Shown here: in pieces, positions 35,189 to 46,390 of the stretch
Position numbering within the stretch: the first letter of the stretch is position 1
Layout: every line of letters begins with the position of its first letter
NCBI GenBank assembly: GCA_026573805.1
Contig: JAIUSX010000121.1
Location: 10,744,001-10,808,000, forward strand
Direction: 5' to 3'
DNA from: Hesperophylax magnus
Taxonomy: Eukaryota; Arthropoda; Insecta; Trichoptera; Limnephilidae
DNA length: 64,000 bases
Translations under genes and position numbers: made by a program
Notes under the pieces: generated by a model
What the model saw: the letters and a program-made list of their open reading frames with translations, nothing else
The model's database searches: none
Told to the model about the DNA's origin: nothing

Positions 35189-38100
35189 TCAGTATCGATC
35201 AGTGTATCTTTGCCAGCATTTGCCAGTATTGCTGGATGGTAGGTTGATATATTCTAAATGAAATATTCTTGGGATAGCACCAGTGTCACATAGCTTTTTC
35301 AGGTCATTATATTTTGCTTTTGTGATAGGAAGCTTTGATTTATATTTTGCATTGAGTTGTTTCAGTTTTGCATAAATTTGTATGTACTCTTCTTTTACAT
35401 CATCTTGCATGCTATATTTGACGACCATCACGTTTGGCGTAGACTTCTTGAATGTTGCTACACGAATCTTGCTTATTTTACCGACAAGGTTTCCCTTGAA
35501 ATATTTTTCGGACAATTCCTCATAATTCTTGAAGTCTTCATGTGTAAGGCCTTCCACCTGATAGGGTCCTGGATCCTTTCTAGCTAGCTGACAAATTGTC
35601 GGCCACTGTGAAGGCGCCCATTGTGCCCCGTTGTGTGTTGAACAGAATTTTCTATTGTAGCGTGAATACTGTCTACTGTCATCTCTGTGTGTCCCGGCAG
35701 CAGATAATTCATCTGTATAGTTTCTACATTTGTTGACATCAACAAAGCGTTGTGGATGGCTGCCAATACGATCTTGTTTTTATTTTGCCCAGGGCCTGAA
35801 TCCGAGTACAAAATTAAACATTTAACGGTTTCACGTTCATCAACGTTGTCTAGGTACTTTTGCAAAATGGTGGAAATCTCATTACCACCTCTTTTGCCTT
35901 CCGTTTCTCCCCAAACATAGCAGAAACCATTGCGGGTTACACTTTCGTAAAAACACAAGTTAAAAACTGTGTATTTTCTTGAATAAAAGAGTGTCATGCC
36001 GCTTCCATATGGGGTATTCAATACCTTTTGAAGGTCAAACGAAGTACAAATAATGGAACTATTCTTTTTTGGAAGTTCTCTATGACACTCTTACCTTTTC
36101 TTTGAGGCATCTTTCTCTTCCAAATGCTCCTTCATTTCTTCATTCTCGGTTATATATTTTCCTCCAAAACGTAAACATTTAAGACATTTGTCTTTTTTCG
36201 GAACATGGAATCCAATATTGAACTCATCAGTAAAAATTTCACGGAAAATCCTCTCACTTACATAATCAACCCCTTTGCTGGCTTGATTTTCTTTATAAAT
36301 GCGGTAGAGATTTTTTATGTTTTTAAATTCTACTGGCCGGTATAATCTTGTGCTATCCTCTTTTATCTAAATCTTTTTTATCTAAACCATTTTTGGCCAC
36401 TAGTGGTAGTAATTTAAAGTGGTAGCAAGGTAGTCATCTTGGCCCAATTTTATTCATTGTTTTTATAAATGACATAGTCAACTGCTTTAAAAATGTCAAT
36501 GTACTGCTATTCGCCGACGATATTAAATTATATAAAGAAATTACCTCCTTAAACGACTGTCAAGTTCTTCAATCTAATATAGAAATTCTAAATAACTGGT
36601 GTTCACAAAACAATTTATATTTAAATGTAGAAAAATGCAAAATTTTGACCTTTTCCAGAAAAAAAACATCACAATTTTTTGGCTATTCAATAAATAAAAC
36701 AAATTTAGAAAGAGTAAAGGAAATGCGAGATCTTGGCATAATAATTGATGAGAAACTAGACTTTACGGCCCACATTCAACAAACTGTGAATAAGGGTATG
36801 AAAACATTAGGTTTTATATTAAGAACAATTAAAAACTTTGAATCTTTACAAATCATAAAACTATTGTACATATCCCTTGTTAGAAGCCTGATAGAACATA
36901 ACTCCATAGTTTGGTCGCCCTTCTACAATGTACATATTCATAATGTTGAAAGAATTCAAAGAAAATTTCTACGCTTCGTCAATTTTAAACTTAACATCCC
37001 TTTAGAACACATAAATTACCAGTCATTATTGAATCATTTAAATATTCCGACATTAGAAAACAGAAGAAAAATAAACGACCTAACCTTTTTATTAAAATTA
37101 TTGAACTCTAAATTCGATTGTTGTGAACTCCTGCATTTAATAAATCTACACATACCTACACGAACAACTAGGCAAATATCAACATTTTACATACATACAT
37201 CTCATTCCAACTATAGTTTTCACTCTCCAATACAACGTTTACACAGTCTTGGTAACAAATACTTAAATAATATAAATGTATTTGACAATAATTTGAACTT
37301 GGCCAACTTTAAACGGAGTATGTGCGAACTATTTTTACCTAATTTGTAAACTATTGTTATATTTTCTTATTATCATTATGGTTGAATTTGTGGGTTTTGG
37401 CAGATTTTATATTTTTCGTCTCACTTACTCTATCCATAAGTACCTATATTTTTAAAATTCTTATATTTTATGTAACATATTTTGTCAACTCTGATATTTT
37501 TTTTATGTAACCTGTATTTTGTTAACACTGTTTTTTTTTTTTAAATTTTTATATGTAATCTGTATAACTAAAAAATAAAGATGTACATTATTATAGGTAA
37601 AAGCCCTATGGGCGTTGAAATAAATAAAATAAAATAAATAAATAAATACAGTAATGTAAAGGAAGTGCCGGTAATTGTTTTATAAAATTGACAGCTGAGG
37701 CCTTGACTGTGTCAGATGTCTTATTTTTTGGAATAACTCTTCCTCTTGATTCTGTTTTTGCTGATCCCATAGATACATTTGAGAGAGTGTAGTAAACGTA
37801 TCGCTGAGTAATATCCAGAGTTTTTAGCCAAAATTGTTGACATACAGGGCGTCGACCCTCTCCATCGTTAATAAAATATTTAAAAGTATTGTCTCTTGAA
37901 TTACTCTCTTTTGTTCTTTTTCTTTTAATTTCTACCTTTGATGACATTCCTACTAACCAATCTTTTTTCTTTCAGCGGACAAGGCCCAAAAATGATCAAA
38001 TAATCCTTTCCTTCTTTCTTCACCAATCTCGGCACAATTATTCCCACATTTTTTTCCAACGCAAGGGTTTTCATGTAGTCTCTTTTCTTGATCGATTGAT

Positions 38101-38601
38101 CCATCTTTTTTTGTATATTGCTGGCCAGATTTTTTCAATTGGTTATAAAGTTTTTTTTTGTTCTGTCTCTTTTTTCTTATACCATCTTCACCAACTGTTG
38201 TCTCTTGTGATCTTTTCTTATTTTTCTTCTGTCTTTTCGTTGGATTATCAAGTTCACTTTCGCTAGAAGATTCGTCACCAGTCTCTTTCCACGACGAGGA
38301 ATCCCATACGAAATCTTCCTGATCAGATAAAAAATCCACATAACTTTTCTTCATCACAGCCTGTTTACTTTTTTTTTTTAGGTTGTGGTTCTTCATTGTC
38401 AGGAAAACTTGGTAAGTCTTCATCTTGGGCATTTCCTTCTTCTAAAGACTTTCTAATAATATTATTATCCATATCTTTATCAGGAATAATTTCCATTATC
38501 GTAGGTGTGAGATGTTCCCTATTTTCTAAAGATTTATCTTTTTCTCTTTCTTTTTCTTGACTGGGTTGACTGTGTAAATATTCTTCTTGTTGAAAGCGCA
38601 C
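35189..38601 (-). pseudogene. DUF7869-like transposase candidate, frameshifted and split by a LINE
   Basis: Minus-strand order: an acidic/lysine-rich N-terminus (38601-38365); CVGKKCGNNCAEIGEERRKG with cysteines, then FDHFWAL (near 38060-37990); VCQQFWLKTLDITQRYVYYT (near 37830); the LINE; EDSTRLYRP (36358); EIFTDEFNIGFHVPKKDKCL (near 36230); SFDLQKVLNTP (near 36020); LILYSDSGPGQNKNKIVLA (near 35790); LPGHTEMTVDSIHATIE (near 35670); and a C-terminus to 35189. The FDLQ, YSDSGPGQNKN and HTEMTVDSIHATIE spacing looks like an RNase H-fold D-D-D/E core. Multicopy insect proteins with these motifs are annotated, as far as I recall, only as a DUF. That it is the transposase of this element is inference from the surrounding ends. 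Confidence 0.65.
36420..37649 (+). mobile_element. 5'-truncated LINE inserted in the transposon
   Basis: It is flanked by AGTAATTTAAAG (36408-36419) and AGTAATGTAAAG (37650-37661), a 12-bp target duplication with one mismatch. The reading frame starts inside the reverse transcriptase just before QGSHLGPILF. It includes the catalytic LLFADDIKLY (near 36510), then NNLYLNVEKCKILTFSRKK and MRDLGIIIDEKLDF, and stays open to a stop at 37349. The 3' UTR ends with a GCCCTATGGGC hairpin (about 37602-37612) and a TAAA/AAATA repeat tail. Apart from the truncation, the coding part is intact, so insertion was comparatively recent. Confidence 0.88.
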
Positions 38602-38828
38602 TACTTCAGTTTTAGAAAATTTTTTTTATTGTATTATAATGTGTATACTATTCTTATTCCGTTTAAGATAAACTGTTTGAAGTACTAGAACTTTACTTTT
38701 GTTATAACTGAAACGACACTGCAAATCAAATATTGAATAACAAAAATATGTTTAACCATAATCTTTAAATGTTTACTGTTGAAATCCGTAATAGTTCATG
38801 CGACCGACATAATCATTATCTACTGCAA

Positions 38829-39063
38829 GCTAAATGGTTGAAGTGACAACATCTAACATTTCATGTACAGAGCTAAATGTATGGACCGACACTGGGTATG
38901 AATTTGACAATGAGGCAAAATGTATTAAACGACATTCTTTTATATTTATAAGGTAAAGCTAATTGTATTAAGCGACACTGGATAAGAATTTAACAAAGAG
39001 GCTAATTGTATGAAGCGACATTTCTATATATTTATAAGGTCAGGCTAAATGCTTTAACGTACG
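38829..39063 (+). repeat. Right subterminal array, six boxes at exact 43-bp spacing
   Basis: Boxes start at 38829, 38872, 38915, 38958, 39001 and 39044. The best preserved is GCTAATTGTATTAAGCGACA at 38958. Others are GCTAAATGTATGGACCGACA and GCTAATTGTATGAAGCGACA. Orientation is the same as in the left array, not inverted. A further unphased copy (TTGTATTAAGCGACA) lies at 39206-39220, and the inverted repeat itself contains the box. Confidence 0.85.
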
Positions 39064-39615
39064 TTGCCTGTAAATTGTTGCTCCAGGAAAAAAAGTTTAA
39101 ACGATTGTCTGGTATTTGGCAGTGAGCTTAAGTACACAGTTCCTAAATTTGTCAATATTTTGTGTCGCTTCATACATTGCAATCCAAAATGGGCCCAAAA
39201 ATGTGGTTGTATTAAGCGACAAAAAAGTGCTCCGATTGTCACCAAACACAGCTCAAACGACGCAGAAAAATTCGCTGATTCCAAACATATATAAAAGTCT
39301 ATATCGCCCAGAGTGTCGCTTAATACAATTAGCCCGGAACCCGTCGATATGTACGAAACAAATTTGAATAAAAAGTTTTCGAAAAACAATAATTTTCTAT
39401 TCTAAAGATTTAAATAAAAATTGCTTTGACTTATTAATTGATTACAATTGTTAGTTATTGTTAGAGGTACTTATTAATCGGTAACACTAACAATATACCT
39501 AAATAATACATTAATATGTATAAAACATTTATTTAAATGTTCTATTACACACATTTAGACACATACCTAAAGGTTTTGAAGAATGGACTGCAATTATTCG
39601 TTTTTAAAAACGTAC

Positions 39616-39870
39616 CGTCATATTCCTCAGTTTCTTGATATCTTCATCTTCATACTTTTCATTGACCGGCTCGACGGGTGCATAGACTATCGGCTCCGGT
39701 GTGACCCCCTCTTCGGGGTCCGGGGAGCCCGAGTAGCTGTGCGGGGGCTGGGCCCCCTCCGCGCAGCTGACCAGGCTGGACTCTTCGGAGCCCTGCAGTT
39801 CGCGGGGACTACTACGACGGGCGCTCCGGCGGGCCCGGCGATACTTTTTGTAGTAGGCGTCTACTCGGGC
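39616..39870 (-). CDS. Unrecognised gene, penultimate exon
   Basis: This 255-bp exon is 85 codons in phase 0. The acceptor is TTCTGATCAG/GCC and the donor ATGACG/GTACGT. The product begins ARVDAYYKKYRRARRSARRS (strongly basic). It passes through a Ser/Pro/Glu-rich middle (PPHSYSGSPDPEEGVTPEPI) and ends YEDEDIKKLRNMT. High GC against AT-rich flanks supports a real exon. It looks like a disordered linker between helices. No family recognised. Confidence 0.6.
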
Positions 39871-40194
39871 CTGATCAGAAAACAATATTTATTAATTTAA
39901 TTCATATTAGACTCATATATATGAACTTAAAAATTGGATGAAAATTAGCTTTTTTTAAATGATGAGGGAATGCGTATGCCCGATGCGATCTAGCAATGAT
40001 TTCGTTTGATTTGAACAGTTCGCTTATGAATAAAGGTACCTCTTTTGTAAAAAAGTAAGCAAAACGGTATTTTAAAAAACTCCCTAATATAGGCCAAAAC
40101 CTAACATAGAAAAGCAATATTACTAGCTAGTAAGCTAGTAAAAAAGGAAATTATTATATATTTTTGTTAGGTTTAGAAATATTTTTTTTTAAAT
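39871..40194. other. Intron, no feature seen
   Basis: AT-rich DNA immediately upstream of the 39616-39870 exon; no coding or repeat signal beyond short A/T runs. Confidence 0.4.
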
Positions 40195-40420
40195 ATAAAT
40201 AATCCAAAACGTGTACTATGAATGCCCTTGTTCACTCTTTGCTTAACTATGACAATATAGGATGGGGAGGATTTTATAAAAACAATCTAAACTCAGCAAA
40301 AGTTTAACAAAGAATCATGATAAAAGTAATACTTAAAATGTTCGACCTTCTCAGAAATATTATGTACCAAACACAGTAAGAACCGTGGCTCCAATTTGGA
40401 TGTCTATTGTCTATACGCAG
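40195..40420 (+). pseudogene. LINE reverse transcriptase scrap
   Basis: The plus strand reads ALVHSLLNYDNIGWGGFYKN then QRIMIKVILKMF after a stop. This pattern (alternative to 'YGI..WGG' followed by 'Q..IIKVI') lies downstream of the polymerase core in Jockey/CR1 LINEs. Only about 200 bp is recognisable. Confidence 0.5.
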
Positions 40421-40739
40421 CTCCCTTAACAGGGACGTGAGCTCCTCTTTTCTGATTAGGTATTACATACAACAGAATTCCCTTATCTAATTGTTTGTAA
40501 AATATATGTAAATGTAAGGTAACTCATAATTTACATATTTTTTGTATTACAATTTTAAAAATGCAAAGTTAAATCCGTGCACGTCCGCGCAGAGAGAAAA
40601 ATAAGTATTGATATTTATTATTTATTTATTCATTTTCGGGAAATCGACAGTTTACATTTAATCAGTTTGTACATGATTATTATATAGTAAAATAAAACCA
40701 ATTATGGATTTCCTCCTTGTGATTTTACCTCTACTGAGA

Positions 40740-41085
40740 CAGCATAATATGGAATAAGTAAATTAAATTTAAATTTAAGAATCTCTTCAAAATATTGGTA
40801 ATCGTTTAACGAATTAATAGATTTCCTGATAAACTTTTAGTAAAGTACGAATATATTATCACGATGTCTAGACACGTGTTCAAAAAATCATAATATTTTA
40901 TTATTTAGTAATTATATACATATTATCAAGGCAAAATTAGGAGCATGAGCACGTGTTCCGATATATAAGGAATATACTAAAAGTTTAGCAGAAAACGGCA
41001 TGCAATCCCGTTTTTAGCCGGATTACCAATAATTTAAAGAGATTCTTAGTAAATTATTAATACTCATTTTTCTTAGAGTGAAAGA
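40740..41085. mobile_element. MITE of the ACACGGAGAAAA family, copy 2
   Basis: The inner parts of the inverted ends are clear: AAGAATCTCTTCAAAATATT (40778-40797) pairs with AATAATTTAAAGAGATTCTT (41027-41046). The middle carries GACACGTGTTC (about 40872) and GAGCACGTGTTCCGATATAT (about 40948). The outermost bases are unclear. Confidence 0.65.
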
Positions 41086-41113
41086 TGATGCGGTTGCTCA
41101 GTGGTAAGAGCGA
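41086..41113 (+). mobile_element. tRNA-like 5' half (SINE head fragment)
   Basis: GATGCGGTTGCTCAGTGGTA then AGAGCG reads like the acceptor/D-arm half of a tRNA, including an A-box TGCTCAGTGGT. It is not followed by an anticodon arm or B box and is cut by a tandem array. A truncated tRNA-derived SINE is likeliest. Confidence 0.4.
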
Positions 41114-41124
41114 AAACCCTGTTT

Positions 41125-41298
41125 CGTTAATATTTTGAGATGATAATTAATAATATTTCGTTCATATTTTGAAATGATAATTAATAATATTTCAGTAATA
41201 TTTTGACATGATAATTAATAATATTTCAGTAATATTTTGACATGATAATTAATAATATTTCGTTAATATTTTGACATGATAATTAATAATATTTTGAC
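41125..41298. repeat. 34-bp AT-rich tandem array, five units
   Basis: Units start at 41125, 41159, 41193, 41227 and 41261 and carry TAATATTTTGACATGATAAT plus TAATAATATTTC. The spacing is exact. Confidence 0.85.
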
Positions 41299-42478
41299 TA
41301 CCATAATAAGCGTTTTTAAATCTTTTTCGTTACAATGTGGAAATAGAATTCACTGCCCACAGCATTTTTTAACTCGTTGAAGAAAGTTCCGACTTCATAG
41401 TATTAATCGAGTCATTTGGACTTAGTTCAAAAACGTATTTACATCGGAGGTACGATTACGTAGTGTTATATTTGTCAGAACAATATTGAACAGGTAAATA
41501 CAGTAAATGCTTTCTCCACGATAAACGATAAGTAACACGTGCAAATGAGTACTGGAACGGCGATGAATTCGAAGCAATACAATAAATGAAAGCCATAGAA
41601 ATGCCACAATGCAATTACCGGCAGGTAAGCTGTTTGAAAACGTGACGTGAATTGTGAACATTGTTTTACATAAATATTGGATGAGAATATCTGTGTTCAG
41701 AAACGTATTGGCATATTTGTAAGCGTTGGGAACATGATTAAGAAAGGGACGACGGTTTGATAATTTGAACATGTAGACCAGGGTATCGATTCTCCAATCC
41801 AGGCCGCTCGCAATCGCCTTCGAAAGTACATACATTGATCGACTTATTCTTGAGTCTCGTCAAAGGTAAATAAATACGCCAAACGTCAAAAGTCATTCCA
41901 CACGAACAACGAGCGGGTTGAACTACTGTTAGTGTAAGAAGAAGTTGGGGTAGCTCTGAGAAGACATCACGCGAATTGAATATAGTACAGTCATGTCAAG
42001 AGCATATATGAGACAAAGTTTGCGTGTAAATGAAGCACGGAGCGAAAGAGAGAGTTGTTTGGTATTCCATTCTCTCTGCCTACCATATTATTCTACCATA
42101 CCCTAGACACAGTCCTTCCTAGTAATCTCGTCAGAATTGACGTGAGGTTTCGTTAGTTAGATAATGGTCGTTATAACCTCCAATTCAGTTACGTGATTTA
42201 TGAGAAAAAGGAAGAGGTTATAACGGTTCTGTTACGGGTTTGCAGTGTGTCTATTTGTATATAGCTAACTTTTCGGTATAAATTTATTATCATGTCCGTT
42301 TTTCAACGAAAATGATATTATCGTCTAGAATTGTGAATCTATGACGGCTCATTAGCAGCATCGACCACTCAATATTAGTCACGTTACTTTCTATAAAGCC
42401 ATTCCATTCGACTTTAAAAAAGATATTTCTATTGTTTATTTTTAACCAAATATTAAAATCGCACGATTGCAAATAACA
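41299..42478. other. Intron, no gene recognised
   Basis: Mixed AT-rich DNA inside the minus-strand gene. Open stretches on either strand lack splice sites and similarity to anything I recognise. Confidence 0.35.
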
Positions 42479-42676
42479 CCGGTCAGTGGTTGAGTGGGCA
42501 TAGCGCTTGGGTCTCACCCGAGCGTCGCGTGTTCGATTCCTCGGCTGGCTAAGTCCTCCATCACAACACAAGCAACATTTTCGGCTTTCTGTGGTGGTAG
42601 TAGGAGATTTTCAAACATTGTTGGGTTATTCGTAACCCGGGAATGTTTGTCTTTCTTTTTAAAAAAAAATAAAAAT
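42479..42676 (+). mobile_element. tRNA-derived SINE with target duplication
   Basis: The 198-bp element is flanked by AAATAACA (42471-42478 and 42677-42684). It has an A box TGGTTGAGTGG (42487-42497), a B box GTTCGATTCC (42531-42540) about 34 bases later, and an A-rich tail. This is the arrangement of a polymerase III-transcribed SINE mobilised by a LINE. It shows little decay. Confidence 0.85.
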
Positions 42677-42769
42677 AAATAACATTGAAAGTAGAGTGAA
42701 ATCACAATTTCTGTCGATATATTTTTTGTGTCTAAGAATAGAAGCATGTTATGAAGGCTTTTTACAAAC

Positions 42770-42907
42770 CTTGTGCATGTTTTCCATTTCCCTGTTGACT
42801 AGTCGCCAGAACACGAAAACCGGATGAGCTTTCATCTCCGGGGGACAGTCGTCTAACGGTGATCTTCCGCTCAGAATTAGCTTCTTCAGGCGGTCCATTT
42901 CATCAGC
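42770..42907 (-). CDS. Unrecognised gene, internal exon
   Basis: 138 bp, 46 codons, phase 0. The acceptor is TTAATGCAG/GCT and the donor CACAAG/GTTTGT. The product is ADEMDRLKKLILSGRSPLDD through CPPEMKAHPVFVFWRLVNRE and MENMHK: a charged helix, a proline turn and a second helix. It joins in frame to ARVDAYYKKY of the next exon. Third-position GC is high against AT-rich introns. No family recognised. Confidence 0.6.
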
Positions 42908-43493
42908 CTGCATTAAATACAAATGGCAACATTAAACAACACACTTCTTAGCGAGCTCGTACGTCTGTTAGAGCGGGAACTTTTAAAAATGGGGAACGAT
43001 GGATGTGTTGCGAAAAATATAAATAATAATATTTTCAAAACCGACAGCCATTAAGTACCTATATAGGAAATTTTGGTTTTGATTGTTCATAGAAGTAATA
43101 GTAACTAAATCAACGAGTTTAGGTACCTATGTAGAAGGCAAATTACTGAGGCGTCAATCAGACATTTAATTTTAACTTCCGGCAAAATGTCATACTAATA
43201 TATTATGTGCGACATTCGAACCGTAAGGTCAAATATAAAAGTTTTACGGGAGCTTAGCCTTGGGAGAGTGGGGGGAGGGGTAGACATGGGACATCAAAAT
43301 ACCTAAGGGGAGGCATCATGTCGCATAGCCATTATTAATAGGCCGTTTCTCTGCGCTTTTATAAATGTCACGACATCATTTATCACAGTCCGCTACATTT
43401 TTATATTTCCGATGAATAATTAGGTATACCAATAATTAATCGACCTCTCATTACTTACTTTATAGGCTTCGTGAAACTCGGTTTAGTAGGTAC

Positions 43494-43912
43494 CAGTGGC
43501 GGTTTTATGCAAAGTGCGTTTGCGTGCAGTGAACCCCCATAAAAAATGAGATTAGACAAACTTGCATTATAATATAAATATGACGCGACTGAAAAATACG
43601 GTCAAATACCAACCCGATATTTCCATGCTGTGCATTATAGATCCAGCACAAAATACTTAATACAAAAAAACAACGAACACAATTCCCTGAAGGTAAAATC
43701 TTAACCTACCTCAAAACAACACGATATTTGTGCGGCGCGAAAATGTTTGATGCCACGTGACCTACGGAATTTAACGAGTGTAACCGACATTGGCCGAACC
43801 GTCACCGCCGCGGCAGCTGAACTATGCGGTACCTGCGTAGACGCATTTTCTTTAGTGGTTTATAGAAAATTTATTCTGAACCCGCAGCGAAAAAGACCAC
43901 GAACCACCACTG
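43494..43912. mobile_element. Possible non-autonomous element with CAGTGG ends
   Basis: TACCAGTGGCGGTT at 43491-43504 is mirrored by AACCACCACTGGTA at 43902-43915 (one mismatch in 14). CAGTGG termini are common among hAT-type MITEs. No convincing 8-bp duplication was found. The GC-rich stretch 43780-43850 inside has an open frame without recognisable content. Confidence 0.45.
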
Positions 43913-44431
43913 GTAGACTACATAAGTATTACACATTTAGTTTCAGTTTTACGTTAACCATAAAATATTGAAGAGTGCAAAATATGCGCCTTGGCTTATT
44001 TCAGTTTCCAAAAGTCTAGCCAATTCCAATTTAAATCTGTGTTTCATCTCATTATGAAATTTAAATGGATGGCGATATACATAGAATTAAAAAAAACTTG
44101 TTTCCATTGAATTTTCCGAATTCAAATATATTATTCTGCAGGAGAATATTTTTTTTCCATACAAAAAATTCAACTTCTTTATCAGAAAACTACTTAGGAC
44201 GTTGGAATTTTGAAAAAAGTTTTGAACCTTTTTTACTTCTATTATTATCTACTATGTCGAATCACCTCCTAAAGTCTGCGTACTTTATCCCCGGACACCT
44301 TGTATTTCCATGCATAACTGTATTTCACCATGGTTACAAAATTCAAATGGAATGGCCATATACAATTTCAGGCAAGTATAAGAGAGACAGACCGTGTGCT
44401 AAATGGACTAGAACTAAAAGGTACTAAGTTG

Positions 44432-44888
44432 GTGATTAAGGTTCAGAACTTCCACATACGAAGAACATGATTAAGGTTCAGAACTTCCACATAAGAAGAA
44501 CATTTATTTATTTATTTATTTATTTATATATAATTTGTACATTTATTTATAACAATTACAGGTAATAAAGCCTAAGACGTTATAATTGTACCATTTATGC
44601 AGTGTATATGCAATGGCAAAAATCTTGCAAATGCGCTATAGGACACAAAAAATAAATCTAATTTTTTATCTACCGCATTCAAAAAGCACGTAGCTCTTGA
44701 TTATAACATGATTAAGGTTCGGAACTTCCACATAAGAAGAACATGATTAAGGATCCAAACTTCCACATACAAAGAACATAGTTAAGGTTCAGAACTTCCA
44801 CATATGAAGACCATGATTAAGGTTCAGAACTTCCACATAAGAAGAACATGATTAAGGTTCAGAACTTCCGCATAAGAAGAATATGATT
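44432..44888. repeat. 35-bp tandem array interrupted by a retroposed tail
   Basis: About seven units carry GATTAAGGTTCAGAACTTCC and ACATAAGAAGAACAT: two before 44500 and five from 44705 on. The interruption (44502-44703) starts with TTTA repeats, the tail of a minus-strand retroposon. AACAT lies on both sides and may be its target duplication. Confidence 0.75.
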
Positions 44889-45360
44889 TTGTATTTAATT
44901 CAATGGATATTAAATGCCTTCTGTTACAAGCCCCCTTGCTCCGAGGTCGCAATGTAATATGTATTTTATAAAAAGCCTCTTAAAGACTCCAAATGGTATA
45001 TTATACATAACTATGGTTTCTGCAAGACCGATATATATTCGATGATATCCCGGGCAATCATCTTTAATGTGTAATAATAGTTACTAGAAAAGCATCTTTA
45101 CAACTTACCATTGACTTAATAAATAGCAACTCAATTATAGACATTTCATCATTGAAAAATAGTATTACTTTAACGACAAATTGCACGAAGAGGCAAAAGC
45201 AATTTACTAAATCGCTGCCGCTTTTCAATAATGAAGAAGAAAAGTTTTGCCCTCATAAAAGTGATTCGCTCAAGAAGCTTGAGACCAACTAGTCTGTCCA
45301 CTCACCAAAAGAGGTATTAATGAACAGATGATCCGTAATAAATACAGTATGGAATGCAGA

Positions 45361-46390
45361 AACATGAATTTAAATCAAAATAAAGAAAATATAATCAATA
45401 GAATAGAAATAGTAAATAATCATCGCAAATAAGAAGTAATTAAAGGTAATATTTGAATGATAAATTCAATATTTTTACTGTGGAATAACTTATAGAATAA
45501 AACCTGAAATGACTGTTGAAGGAATGAGGTAAAATGGGAGATGGCACAATGGGCCTATGCAGCAACATGAATTTAAACCAAAATAAAGAAAATATAATCA
45601 ATAGAATAGAAATAGTAAATAATCATCACGAGCAAATAAGAAGTAATTAAAGGTAATATTTGAATGATAAATTCAATATTTTTTATGGTGGAATAACTTA
45701 TAGAATAAAACCTGAAATGACTGTTAAAGGAATGAGGTAAAATGGGAGATGGCACAATGGGCCTATGCAGCAACATGAATTTAAACCAAAATAAAGAAAA
45801 TATAATCAATAGAATAGAAATAGTAAATAATCATCACGAGCATATAAGAAGTAATTAAAGGTTATATTTTAATGATAAATTCAATATTTTTACTGTGGAA
45901 TAACTTATAGAATAAAACCTGAAATGACTGTTAAAGGAATGAGGTAAAATGGGAGATGGCACAATGGGCCTATGCAGCAACATGAATTTAAACCAAAATA
46001 AAGAAAATATAATCAATAGAATAGAAATAGTAAATAATCATAACGAGCAAATAAGAAGTAATTAAAGGTAATATTTGAATAATAAATTTAATGTTTTTAT
46101 GGTGGAATAACTTATAGAATAAAACCTGAAATGACTGTTAAAGGAATGAGGTAAAATGGGAGATGGCACAATGGGCCTATGCAGCAACATGAATTTAAAC
46201 CAAAATAAAGAAAATATAATCAATAGAATAGAAATAGTAAATAATCATCACGAGCAAATAAGAAGTAATTAAAGGTAATATTTGAATAATAAATTTAATG
46301 TTTTTATGGTGGAATAACTTATAGAATAAAACCTGAAATGACTGTTAAAGGAATGAGGTAAAATGGGAGATGGCATAATGGTCCTATGGC
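45361..46390. repeat. Tandem array, about 207-bp unit, five copies
   Basis: Copies begin at 45361, 45563, 45772, 45979 and 46185 with AACATGAATTTAAACCAAAA. Each contains GAAATGACTGTTAAAGGAAT and GGCACAATGGGCCTATG. Copies are highly similar, implying recent amplification or homogenisation. No coding frame is conserved. Confidence 0.9.

Larger units (their letters stand above)
33818..39346 (-). mobile_element. DNA transposon with a DUF7869-like protein and phased subterminal arrays
   Basis: The ends are 33-bp inverted repeats (33818-33850 and 39314-39346; outer part CGACGGGTTCCGGGCT) matching at 31 of 33 positions. Palindromic ATAT abuts both ends and is either a 4-bp target duplication or part of the repeat. 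The element is 5529 bp and carries a LINE insertion (36420-37649); without it, it is about 4.3 kb. One minus-strand gene, in pieces, fills the middle. Arrays of six boxes at 43-bp spacing sit inside each end. A 4-bp duplication would fit the Sola superfamily, but I cannot confirm any classification. It lies in an intron of the unrecognised minus-strand gene. Confidence 0.85.

Noticed and set aside
38829..39063. CRISPR array (regular repeats with variable spacers)
   Set aside because: The repeats sit inside a eukaryotic transposon, are imperfect, recur at both ends and lie next to no cas genes. The resemblance is only in spacing.
39054..39389. Overlapping open frames of 76-111 codons on both strands
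   Set aside because: They overlap the subterminal region and inverted repeat of the DUF-type transposon and show no protein-like composition or similarity.
41086..41113. Functional tRNA gene
   Set aside because: Only the 5' half is tRNA-like; no anticodon arm, T arm or acceptor 3' half follows.
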